From Eubacteriales bacterium (lineage in GTDB: Bacteria; Bacillota; Clostridia; Christensenellales; CAG-138): a stretch of 5,207 nt of DNA. Below the pieces are notes generated by a model, which was given only the letters and a program-made list of their open reading frames with translations, was not told the DNA's origin and ran no database searches. Shown piece after piece: positions 1 to 5,207 of the stretch; the stretch's first letter is position 1, and each line of letters starts with the position of its first letter. The stretch is from assembly GCA_028703645.1 (NCBI GenBank), contig JAQVML010000137.1, forward strand, positions 1 through 5,207. The letters run 5' to 3'. The position numbers and the translations under genes were made by a program.

Positions 1-427
1 GGGCATCGCGGCGGGACTTCCGTTTGGCGGCGTGCTCGCGGCAAAGAGCTGCGCAAGTACGCTCTCGGCCGGAACGCACGCGACGACATTTGGCGGCAAC
101 CCCATCTGCGCGTCGGGCGCTGTCGCGGTGCTGTCCCAGCTCACGCCGAACTTCCTCGGCGAAGTCGCGCAAAAGGGCGCGTACATCCGCAAAACCATCG
201 CGGGCTGGAATTTGCCCGTCGTCACCAGCGTGCGCGGGCTGGGCCTCATGATCGGCGTCGGGGTCAGTTGCTCCCATCGGGAAGCGGTCGGCAAGCTCGT
301 GGAAAGCGGCCTTCTCGCGCTGACGGCGGGCGCGGACACCATCCGCCTCATGCCGCCGCTGACGATTACGAAAGCGGAGATCGACGCGGGACTCGAAATT
401 CTCAAGCAAATTTTGAGCGCATATTAA
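1..427 (+). CDS. argD: Acetylornithine aminotransferase, C-terminal part (5' truncated by window)
   Basis: This is the last 141 codons of a class III, PLP-dependent aminotransferase that would convert N-acetylglutamate semialdehyde to N-acetylornithine in cytoplasmic arginine synthesis. The first visible residues, GIAAGLPFGG, match the family stretch that directly follows the PLP-binding lysine (K-G-L-x-G-G-x-P-x-G). Base 1 is therefore probably the last base of that lysine codon, and the catalytic lysine itself lies just outside the window. The next motif, AGTHATTFGGNP (residues 23-34 of the visible part), is the conserved cofactor-phosphate loop of ArgD. The C-terminus, with IRLMPPLTIT and a final helix, is the usual family ending. 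The reading frame is open to TAA at 425-427. The assignment to argD rather than another class III aminotransferase is supported by argF starting 30 bases downstream. An ArgD/AstC-type dual role cannot be excluded from this fragment. Confidence 0.93.
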   Translation, partial: GIAAGLPFGGVLAAKSCASTLSAGTHATTFGGNPICASGAVAVLSQLTPNFLGEVAQKGAYIRKTIAGWNLPVVTSVRGLGLMIGVGVSCSHREAVGKLVESGLLALTAGADTIRLMPPLTITKAEIDAGLEILKQILSAY

Positions 428-443
428 CAAATCAACATAAAAC

Positions 444-449
444 AGGAGG
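444..449 (+). promoter_or_regulatory. Shine-Dalgarno site of argF
   Basis: A perfect AGGAGG lies 8 bases before the ATG at 458, which fixes the argF start. It sits in the 30-base gap after argD, and no promoter is evident in that gap, so argF is probably read from the argD transcript. Confidence 0.9.
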
Positions 450-457
450 CGACGGAC

Positions 458-1441
458 ATGAACCTGAAGGGAAAGAGCTTTCTCAAGCTGCTCGACTTCA
501 CGCCGGACGAAATCGCGGGACTTCTCGCGCTCTCGACCGATCTTAAGGCGAAAAAGAAGGCGGGCATTCCGCACGACACACTGCGCGGCAAGAACATCGC
601 GCTGATCTTCGAAAAAGCCAGCACGCGCACCCGATGCGCTTTTGAGGTCGCGGCCTTCGACCTCGGTATGCACGCGACCTATCTCGATCCCTCCGGCTCG
701 CAGATCGGTAAAAAGGAGAGCATTTCGGACACCGCGCATGTGCTGGGTCGCATGTACGACGGCATCGAATACCGCGGCTTTGCGCAGAGCATCGTCGAAG
801 AGCTCGCAAAATACGCGGGCGTGCCCGTTTGGAACGGACTCACCACCGAGTTTCACCCGACGCAGATCCTCGCGGATTTGCTGACGATTCAGGAAAAATT
901 CGGCTCTCTCAAGGGCATCAAGATGGCGTATTGCGGCGACGCGAGATTCAACATGGGCAACTCCCTGATGGTCGGCTGCGCGAAGATGGGGCTGGACTTT
1001 GTCGCCTGCGCACCCAAGGCGTACTGGCCTTCCGAGGAGTTGACCCATACCTGCAAGGAGCTTGCCAAAGCCAGCGGCGGCAGCATCACGCAGACGGAAG
1101 ACATTCTCGCGGGCGTCAAGGACGCGGACGTGATCTATACCGACGTTTGGGTCTCGATGGGCGAACCCATGGAGATTTGGGAGCAGCGCATCAAGGAGCT
1201 ATCTCCCTATCAGGTGAACGCAACCGTGATGGCGGCAGCCAAGCCCACGGCGATCTTCATGCACTGCCTGCCCGCGTTCCACGACCTGAACACCACCATC
1301 GGCAAGGAGATGGGAGCAAAGTTCCACCGCGACAGCATGGAAGTCAGCGACGACGTCTTCTCCAGCCCGCAATCGGTGGTCTTCGACGAGGCGGAAAACC
1401 GCATGCACACGATCAAGGCGGTCATGCTGGCGACGCTGTAA
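458..1441 (+). CDS. argF: Ornithine carbamoyltransferase
   Basis: This 327-residue protein would transfer the carbamoyl group of carbamoyl phosphate to ornithine, giving citrulline, in the cytoplasm as a trimer typical of the family. The carbamoyl-phosphate motif STRTR is at residues 55-59, followed by the [12 protein letters not shown] helix. HPTQ is at 133-136. The ornithine-binding loop DVWVSMGE is at 229-236, and the HCLP active-site motif is at 269-272, continuing AFHD. Length and motif order match full-length anabolic enzymes of the E. coli ArgF/ArgI type, including the [13 protein letters not shown] and GVPVWNGLT stretches; the SMG loop argues for ornithine rather than aspartate as acceptor. 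The ATG start is set by AGGAGG 8 bases upstream. The gene follows argD closely and ends before a strong terminator, so it is the last gene of an arginine operon. A catabolic arginine-deiminase role is less likely given the argD neighbour. Confidence 0.97.
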   Translation: MNLKGKSFLKLLDFTPDEIAGLLALSTDLKAKKKAGIPHDTLRGKNIALIFEKASTRTRCAFEVAAFDLGMHATYLDPSGSQIGKKESISDTAHVLGRMYDGIEYRGFAQSIVEELAKYAGVPVWNGLTTEFHPTQILADLLTIQEKFGSLKGIKMAYCGDARFNMGNSLMVGCAKMGLDFVACAPKAYWPSEELTHTCKELAKASGGSITQTEDILAGVKDADVIYTDVWVSMGEPMEIWEQRIKELSPYQVNATVMAAAKPTAIFMHCLPAFHDLNTTIGKEMGAKFHRDSMEVSDDVFSSPQSVVFDEAENRMHTIKAVMLATL

Positions 1442-1464
1442 AAACAATTCAAGAATGATAAGAG

Positions 1465-1492
1465 AAGAGGTTCGCGATGCGAGCCTCTTTTT
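1465..1492 (+). terminator. Intrinsic terminator after argF
   Basis: The left arm AAGAGGTTCGC (1465-1475) and right arm GCGAGCCTCTT (1479-1489) form an 11-bp stem with a single G-T wobble and a GAT loop. It runs into a T-tract at 1488-1492. It lies 24 bases after the argF stop and closes the argD-argF transcript. A possible ATG inside the loop and an SD-like purine run in the left arm are by-products of the hairpin sequence. Confidence 0.88.
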
Positions 1493-1539
1493 GCGTTCTT
1501 TCTTTACTAGCTACTACGATTCAGATCTTTAATAAACAG

Positions 1540-1569
1540 TTGAAAGTAAAATATAAAAGAAAGAATAGT
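1540..1569 (+). promoter_or_regulatory. Possible promoter of the lipoprotein gene
   Basis: TTGAAA at 1540-1545 (one mismatch to the consensus -35) is followed 18 bases later by AATAGT at 1564-1569 (two mismatches to the -10). Since the argF terminator lies upstream, the gene needs its own promoter somewhere in 1493-1640. This AT-rich stretch offers several weak matches, so the choice is tentative. Between this site and the ribosome binding site lies an inverted repeat, ACAGTC-ATTTG-GACTGT, at 1611-1627. Confidence 0.3.
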
Positions 1570-1645
1570 AAACATGAGAAAATTAATGTATTATCAGTTT
1601 ACAACACTATACAGTCATTTGGACTGTTTGGTTACTTATTAAAAC

Positions 1646-1651
1646 GGGAGG
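1646..1651 (+). promoter_or_regulatory. Shine-Dalgarno site of the lipoprotein gene
   Basis: GGGAGG lies 7 bases before the ATG at 1659. It decides the start, which also places a signal peptide exactly at the N-terminus. Confidence 0.85.
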
Positions 1652-1658
1652 CAGAAAG

Positions 1659-2600
1659 ATGAAAAGAATCGTAGTTGCAATTATGGTACTCATTCTAGTT
1701 TTCTCATTTTTGGGGTGCGGCTCGAGTTTGACAGAAGATCCCATAGTACAGAAAGAAAACAAAGCAACTGAAATTTCAAATACTGTCGAAGAGAACAAGC
1801 CAGTAATGACTGAAACCAAAGAACCTGATCCGGTAATGGCTGAAAATTCATTTGAGGAGCTGATGGTTGTAGATAATGACGAATGCGCTATAACAATCAC
1901 CGAAATTGACCCTGACAATTTATGGGGTTATACAGTAAAAGCAAAGCTCGAGAACAAGTCTGCAGATAAGACCTATATGTTTTCGGTACAAAGCGCATCT
2001 GTTAACGGGGTTCAGAGCGATCCATTTTTTGCTACTGAAGTTGCACCCGGCAAAAAATCAAACAATGATATCAGTTTTTTGGATGATACTTTGAAGAATA
2101 TTGGGATTCAAGAGATTACTGACATAGAGATAACTTTTAAAGTGTATGACTCAGATGACTGGACGGCAGATGCAGTTGCTGTAGAAACAGTTCATGTCTA
2201 TCCGATTGGCGAAGAAAAAGCCACTGTTTTTAAAAGGGAAAGTCAGCCAAGCGATACCGTCTTGTTCGATGATGCAAATGTCTCCGTGATTATTATTGGT
2301 TATACAGATGATCCAATTTGGGGCTACTCAGTAAATCTTTATCTGGTAAATAAGACGGATATACCCCTGATGTATGCAGTGGAAGAAGTCTCTGTAAATG
2401 GTTATATGGCTGACCCGTTCTGGGCAAAGGAAGTACAGCCAGGCAAAGTGACATTTACTACTATGTCTTGGTCAGATACAACGTTTGAAGAGAATGATAT
2501 CACTCAAGTAGAAGAAATCGAAATGCTCTTTAGCGTGTATGATTCAAATGACTGGATGGCAGACAAATTAATCAATGAAACCGTTACTTTGAAACCTTGA
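1659..2600 (+). CDS. Predicted lipoprotein with two copies of an unnamed domain
   Basis: The 313-residue product starts with a basic MKR, a hydrophobic stretch (residues 4-18) and Cys20 in the context FLGC. This is a lipobox-like site with Phe instead of Leu at -3, so the mature protein would be anchored to the outer face of the membrane. Residues 21-68 form a charged, Glu/Lys/Thr-rich, probably unstructured linker. Two homologous domains follow, at about 72-182 and 205-312, offset by 131-132 residues. Shared landmarks are WGY (89 and 221), a following LxNK(S/T), SVNG (114 and 245), DPF (121 and 252), EVxPGK (127-132 and 258-263), and VYDS(D/N)DW followed by AD (162-171 and 293-302). Alternating hydrophobic residues suggest beta-sandwich folds. 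I have the impression of similar domains in uncharacterised Clostridia lipoproteins, but I know no family name or function. No catalytic motif is visible; ligand binding or a cell-envelope role is possible. Base composition differs strongly from the neighbours. The gene has its own SD and terminator. Confidence 0.85.
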   Translation: MKRIVVAIMVLILVFSFLGCGSSLTEDPIVQKENKATEISNTVEENKPVMTETKEPDPVMAENSFEELMVVDNDECAITITEIDPDNLWGYTVKAKLENKSADKTYMFSVQSASVNGVQSDPFFATEVAPGKKSNNDISFLDDTLKNIGIQEITDIEITFKVYDSDDWTADAVAVETVHVYPIGEEKATVFKRESQPSDTVLFDDANVSVIIIGYTDDPIWGYSVNLYLVNKTDIPLMYAVEEVSVNGYMADPFWAKEVQPGKVTFTTMSWSDTTFEENDITQVEEIEMLFSVYDSNDWMADKLINETVTLKP

Positions 2601-2621
2601 GTTAAATTGAATTCCCCATAC

Positions 2622-2652
2622 CTCCGCTGCATTGATGTGGCGGAGTTTTTTT
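2622..2652 (+). terminator. Intrinsic terminator after the lipoprotein gene
   Basis: CTCCGC (2622-2627) pairs with GCGGAG (2640-2645), extendable inward through two G-T wobbles, and is followed by seven Ts (2646-2652). It lies 21 bases after the TGA stop. There is no T-run in the opposite direction, so it would not stop the convergent pseudouridine synthase transcript. Confidence 0.85.
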
Positions 2653-2723
2653 ATACTATCATTTAATAGCGAGTAAACTGCCCAAACTATTTGATACTTC
2701 AAGCGTCCTAAGCGCGTCCACGA

Positions 2724-4055
2724 CTATAGTCCCAACTCCCGCAAACTCTCAAATACCCGTCCGTCAATCTCCAACCGCTTTGCCAGCAGTTGTTGCGTGC
2801 GCTTTTTGCGGAGCTTGTTGAAGTCCCGGTCGCCGTACTTGTCGTCGCCGAGAACGGGATGGCCGATTGCCGCCATCTGCACGCGAATCTGGTGTGTGCG
2901 ACCTGTGAAAAGCTCGATTTCGAGGAGACTCGCTTCGCCGTCGGTCGCGAGCACACGGAAGCTCAGCTCGCAGCGGAGCGCGCCCGCGTCGCCTTCGCGG
3001 CAGAGTCGAACATAGGAATCATCCGCGTCCTTCTGCACCCAATGGACGAGGCGGCCTTCGCTCTTCGGCACGCCGCGCACAACGGCGTGATAAATCTTTC
3101 GCAATTCATGCGTATAGAAAAGCTGCTCGTATTTACTCGCCGCTTCCTCCGTCCGCGCGAAGAGCACGAGCCCCTCCGTGTTCGCATCCAGCCGATGCAC
3201 GGGAAAGACGCTCTCAAACAGCGACTCGAGCTCGCCCAGCAGCTCGCCCTCCGTCTCCACGCCCGTGTTTTTATCCACGACTAGGCAATCCCCGTCCAGA
3301 TAGACCCCACGGCAAACGGAAAACGCAGGCAGGAGCGCAATCTGCGGCACAAACTCGCCCTCGCTCCAAGGCGGCGCGGAGAAAAACGTCATCGGCTCCT
3401 TGAGCGTCGGGTGGCTCAGCGTCAGCGCATATGCCCAGAGGCGAATCTGCTCACCCGCAGGTGCGTTTGGAGAGTACCGCTGGTCGCCGTAGATCGGATA
3501 GCCTGCGTGGGACAGCTGCACGCGAATCTGGTGCGAGCGTCCGGTGTACAGCTCGATATCGAGCATCGCGGTCATCTCCGCCTGGCCCAACAGCGCGTAA
3601 CTCAGCCGCGCTTCCTTCGCGCCGTCGGTACCCTTTGGCACCACGCGGGAGCTAAACGTCGTTTCGTCTTTATAAAGCCAGTCGGTCAACGATTCCTGCG
3701 GTTTCGGGTGGCCGGAGACGATCGCGCAATAGCGTTTCTTCGCCTCGTGGCTGTTAAACTGCGCGGAAAGCCGCGCCGCGGCTTTACTCGTCTTTGCGAA
3801 CACCATCACGCCGCCAACCGGGCGATCGAGCCTGTGCACAAGGCCCAGATACACCTCGCCCGGCTTTTCGTAGCGGGTGCGGATATACGTCTTTAAGAGC
3901 GTCAGCAAGTCCTCGTCGCCGGAGCTATCCGCCTGCACGGGCAGGTTGACGGGCTTCTCGACCACGAGCAGGTGGTTGTCCTCATATAAAATTCGGATGC
4001 CGCTGTCCGTCCGCTCGTCGCGCCGGAGCTTCAGCAAAGTTGTTTGCTCTTCCAA
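2724..4055 (-). CDS. Double-domain RluA-type pseudouridine synthase (tandem fusion)
   Basis: This 443-residue protein has two RluA-family catalytic domains, which isomerise uridine to pseudouridine in rRNA or tRNA. Domain 1 (about 18-228) has LYEDNHLLVVEKP (23-35), HRLDRPVGG with catalytic Asp77, KKRYCAIVSG (106-115) and GRSHQIRV with GD..Y (172-194). Domain 2 (about 249-443) has a shorter N-terminal part (VYLDGDCLVVDKNTG, with KN where KP is usual), HRLDANTEG with catalytic Asp290, RKIYHAVVRG (319-328) and GRTHQIRVQ with GDDKYGD (385-409). Neither domain has an N-terminal S4 domain. The halves resemble different RluA subgroups rather than recent duplicates. Usual family members have one domain and about 220-330 residues. 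The start is uncertain: TTG at 4055 has no clear SD, while TTG at 4037 follows GGAAGAG by 9 bases. Both keep all motifs. The gene lies 29 bases after the methyltransferase stop, so it is probably co-transcribed. The target RNA positions cannot be told from sequence. Confidence 0.93.
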   Translation of the reverse strand: MEEQTTLLKLRRDERTDSGIRILYEDNHLLVVEKPVNLPVQADSSGDEDLLTLLKTYIRTRYEKPGEVYLGLVHRLDRPVGGVMVFAKTSKAAARLSAQFNSHEAKKRYCAIVSGHPKPQESLTDWLYKDETTFSSRVVPKGTDGAKEARLSYALLGQAEMTAMLDIELYTGRSHQIRVQLSHAGYPIYGDQRYSPNAPAGEQIRLWAYALTLSHPTLKEPMTFFSAPPWSEGEFVPQIALLPAFSVCRGVYLDGDCLVVDKNTGVETEGELLGELESLFESVFPVHRLDANTEGLVLFARTEEAASKYEQLFYTHELRKIYHAVVRGVPKSEGRLVHWVQKDADDSYVRLCREGDAGALRCELSFRVLATDGEASLLEIELFTGRTHQIRVQMAAIGHPVLGDDKYGDRDFNKLRKKRTQQLLAKRLEIDGRVFESLRELGL

Positions 4056-4084
4056 CAGTTTACGCTTTCTGTGTCTTTGGGAAA

Positions 4085-4942
4085 TCAGTGTTTCGGCGTC
4101 CAGCGCCCGCTTTCGCCGCAGGGGAGCAGCAGTTTGTCCCGCTCGATGGGCAGACCCACCTCGTCGGAGACCGTCTCGCCTTCCGGCAGGGCAACGCGCA
4201 GGATGTTTTTGAGCACGCTCGCGGCGAGGCCCGTCGTATAGCTGTTGATCAGGAAAAACGCGGGTTCGTCGCTCAATAATTGCGCGCAGTCCGCCACCAG
4301 CGGATAGAGGTCGGCCTCGATCTTCCAGAGTTCGCCCGTCGGCCCTCTGCCGTAACTCGGCGGGTCCATCACGACGCCGTCGTAGCAGTTGCCGCGCCGC
4401 AGCTCACGTTTGACGAACTTCACGCAGTCGTCCACGATATAGCGAATCGGGGCTTCGCCCAGCCCGCTCGCGATTGCGTTGTCCTTCGCCCAGGCGACCA
4501 TGCCCTTTGCCGCGTCCACATGCACCACCTCCGCGCCGGAGGCCGCGCAGGCGACGGTCGCGCCACCCGTATACGCAAAGAGGTTGAGCACGCGTGGCGC
4601 GCGGTCGTGCGTTTTCTTCCAGCGGTTGAGTTCGCCGCGCATCCAGTCCCAGTTGACCGCCTGCTCGGGGAACAATCCCGTGTGCTTAAAGCCGGTCGGG
4701 CGCACGACAAACGCCAAGTCGCGATAGGCTACCTGCCAAGATTCGGGCAGTTGCCGCTGCTCCTCCCAGTGTCCGCCGCCGGTTTCGGAGCGGAGATAGA
4801 CCGCGTCCGCCTTGTGCTCACCCATCGGCCAAACGGCCTGCGGATCGGGGCGCAGCAGGGTGATCCCATTCCAGCGCTCCAGCTTCATACCGTTGCCCGC
4901 GTCCAGCACGCGAAAATCGTTCCAACCATCCGCAATAAACAT
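4085..4942 (-). CDS. Class I SAM-dependent methyltransferase, RlmI/RlmK-like (COG1092 type)
   Basis: The product, 285 residues from ATG 4942, is a Rossmann-fold methyltransferase, probably acting on rRNA as its RlmI/RlmK relatives do. An N-terminal beta-rich part (1-80) is followed by HTGLFPEQ (87-94), a signature of this group before the SAM domain. The SAM-binding motif I NLFAYTGG is at 120-127, the acidic motif II HVDAAKGM at 141-148, the motif III region VDDC at 170-173, and the catalytic-type motif IV DPPSYGRG at 193-200. The PUA RNA-binding domain of E. coli RlmI is not recognisable, so the protein is shorter than that enzyme (about 400 residues). I preferred ATG 4942 over the in-frame TTG at 4957 because GGGAG lies 8 bases before the ATG and overlaps the TTG. 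The gene is first in a minus-strand pair with the double pseudouridine synthase. The substrate base is unknown; a small-molecule or protein substrate is not excluded. Confidence 0.9.
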   Translation of the reverse strand: MFIADGWNDFRVLDAGNGMKLERWNGITLLRPDPQAVWPMGEHKADAVYLRSETGGGHWEEQRQLPESWQVAYRDLAFVVRPTGFKHTGLFPEQAVNWDWMRGELNRWKKTHDRAPRVLNLFAYTGGATVACAASGAEVVHVDAAKGMVAWAKDNAIASGLGEAPIRYIVDDCVKFVKRELRRGNCYDGVVMDPPSYGRGPTGELWKIEADLYPLVADCAQLLSDEPAFFLINSYTTGLAASVLKNILRVALPEGETVSDEVGLPIERDKLLLPCGESGRWTPKH

Positions 4943-4950
4943 GGATTCTT

Positions 4951-4955
4951 CTCCC
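4951..4955 (-). promoter_or_regulatory. Shine-Dalgarno site of the methyltransferase gene
   Basis: On the minus strand GGGAG (within GGGAGAAG) precedes ATG 4942 by 8 bases, supporting that start over the upstream TTG. Directly upstream, a small hairpin (GCGGC at 4958-4962 pairing with GCCGC at 4968-4972) sits in the predicted leader and could modulate access to this site. Confidence 0.65.
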
Positions 4956-4982
4956 AAGCGGCGCTTTGCCGCGATTCAATCG

Positions 4983-4997
4983 ATTCTATATTAGAAT
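4983..4997. repeat. Perfect inverted repeat, possible operator
   Basis: ATTCTA-TAT-TAGAAT is a perfect 6-bp inverted repeat with a 3-base centre. It lies directly downstream of the predicted minus-strand -10 box, covering the expected transcription start, which is a common position for a repressor site. The AT-rich sequence means a chance palindrome is possible. No regulator gene lies next to it in the window. Confidence 0.35.
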
Positions 4998-5026
4998 AGT
5001 ATACCGATTTTTTGCGCGTTCGGAAA
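4998..5026 (-). promoter_or_regulatory. Probable promoter of the methyltransferase-pseudouridine synthase pair
   Basis: On the minus strand TATACT (plus-strand 4998-5003) is a good -10 box, one mismatch from consensus. The hexamer 17 bases upstream, TTTCCG (5021-5026), is a poor -35, so activation or an alternative spacing may be needed. The implied start is near 4991, giving a leader of about 50 bases before ATG 4942. Confidence 0.45.
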
Positions 5027-5074
5027 GGACGGATTTCTCCGCACGGGAATCCCGCAACACCGGCTTGACTTTTG

Positions 5075-5104
5075 TTGCGCTTTTCGATCGGTTTTTGATA
5101 TACT
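5075..5104 (+). promoter_or_regulatory. Extended -10 promoter of the SDR gene
   Basis: TATACT at 5099-5104 with TG one base upstream (5096-5097) forms an extended -10 element. TTGCGC at 5075-5080, 18 bases away, is a weak -35; the better-looking TTGACT at 5065-5070 is too far (28 bases). Only 7 bases separate the -10 box from the ATG at 5112, so the transcript would begin at or within a base or two of the start codon. A short inverted repeat, CGGGA-A-TCCCG, lies at 5044-5054 upstream. Confidence 0.5.
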
Positions 5105-5111
5105 CATTGCC

Positions 5112-5207
5112 ATGGACGGGATTTTAATCGGGGAACTAAAGGGGAAAATCATCATCGTCACGGGTGCGAATTCCGGCATCGGCAAGGCGACTGCGCGGCA
5201 GCTTGCC
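5112..5207 (+). CDS. Short-chain dehydrogenase/reductase, N-terminal part (3' truncated by window)
   Basis: The first 32 codons of an NAD(P)-dependent oxidoreductase are visible. After a short lead (MDGILIGEL) the sequence KGKIIIVTGANSGIGKATAR contains the SDR cofactor motif TGxxxGIG (Thr17 to Gly24) at the end of the first beta strand, with the start of the following helix. The reaction and substrate cannot be judged because the Ser-Tyr-Lys catalytic region lies outside the window. The ATG at 5112 is the only ATG, GTG or TTG in frame near the motif, and the upstream frame shows no alternative start in at least 70 bases. There is no SD-like sequence before it, and a good extended -10 box ends 7 bases upstream, which suggests leaderless translation. 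The gene is divergent from the methyltransferase operon. Confidence 0.85.
   Translation, partial: MDGILIGELKGKIIIVTGANSGIGKATARQLA

Larger units (their letters stand above)
1493..2700. other. AT-rich segment of contrasting base composition
   Basis: From just after the argF terminator to just before the end of the pseudouridine synthase gene, the DNA is visibly AT-rich in both non-coding and coding parts. The genes on either side use mostly G or C at third codon positions, while the lipoprotein here uses many A/T-ending codons such as AAA, GAA, ACA and GAT. No transposase or integrase gene is visible inside. The likeliest explanation is horizontal acquisition, but a fast-evolving or weakly expressed surface gene could also drift this way. 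Confidence 0.6.

Noticed and set aside
829..1458. A 209-codon plus-strand frame inside argF.
   Set aside because: It is an out-of-frame shadow of argF, whose frame holds all the ornithine carbamoyltransferase motifs.
1574..1642. A 22-residue reading frame in the lipoprotein leader (MRKLMYYQ...).
   Set aside because: It has no convincing SD and nothing that links it to regulation of the next gene; frames this short are frequent by chance.
1477..1662. A 61-codon plus-strand reading frame starting after an SD-like AAGAGG and overlapping the lipoprotein start by ATGA.
   Set aside because: Its start lies in the loop of the argF terminator and its SD is the left arm of that hairpin. The product is low-complexity and Lys/Asn-rich with no recognisable motif, so it is most likely a chance frame in AT-rich intergenic DNA.
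2601..2723. A possible terminator for the minus-strand operon, or a bidirectional use of the hairpin at 2622-2645.
   Set aside because: On the minus strand no T-run follows the hairpin, and no other stem with a T-tract is visible after the pseudouridine synthase stop.
2790..3284. Long plus-strand open frames (also 3411-3896) antisense to the pseudouridine synthase gene.
   Set aside because: They are shadows of a GC-rich gene. The opposite strand carries both complete RluA motif sets, and these frames encode no recognisable family.
4280..4999. A 239-codon plus-strand open frame antisense to the methyltransferase.
   Set aside because: The minus strand has the full SAM-methyltransferase motif series. 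The plus frame gives an Arg/His/Ala-rich product typical of an antisense shadow and has no SD.
4991..5185. A 64-codon minus-strand frame across the divergent promoter region.
   Set aside because: It runs antisense to the clear SDR N-terminus and through predicted promoters; no motif or SD supports it.
1..5207. CRISPR array, tRNA or rRNA gene, transposase, or integrase.
   Set aside because: No regularly spaced repeats, no tRNA-like cloverleaf or T-loop signature, and no transposase or integrase motif were seen on either strand.

Overview
The window looks like part of a fairly GC-rich genome, probably a gut-type Clostridia member of the Bacillota. This is an inference from strong AGGAGG-type ribosome binding sites, adjacent argD-argF genes, compact intrinsic terminators, likely TTG starts, and the style of the lipoprotein and RluA-type proteins. 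No rRNA or other phylogenetic marker is present.

Layout: (a) 1-1441, plus strand: the 3' end of argD (acetylornithine aminotransferase) and a complete argF (ornithine carbamoyltransferase), 30 bases apart and closed by a strong terminator. Together they cover the transamination step to N-acetylornithine and the conversion of ornithine to citrulline in arginine synthesis. (b) about 1493-2700: a markedly AT-rich segment with a single gene, a 313-residue predicted lipoprotein made of two copies of an approximately 110-residue domain that I cannot name. It has its own ribosome binding site and terminator, and its base composition contrasts sharply with both flanks. (c) 2724-4942, minus strand: a probable two-gene RNA-modification operon. 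It starts with a class I SAM-dependent methyltransferase resembling the COG1092/RlmI-RlmK catalytic region, followed by a 443-residue protein with two complete but dissimilar RluA-type pseudouridine synthase domains. (d) 4943-5111: a divergent intergenic region with a palindrome at the predicted methyltransferase start of transcription and an extended -10 promoter almost touching the next start codon. (e) 5112-5207, plus strand: the first 32 codons of a short-chain dehydrogenase/reductase, cut by the window end.

Most of the window is ordinary housekeeping sequence. I see no complete new defence or mobile system. The points most worth a second look are the tandem double-domain pseudouridine synthase, the AT-rich island carrying the duplicated-domain lipoprotein, and the apparently leaderless start of the reductase gene.
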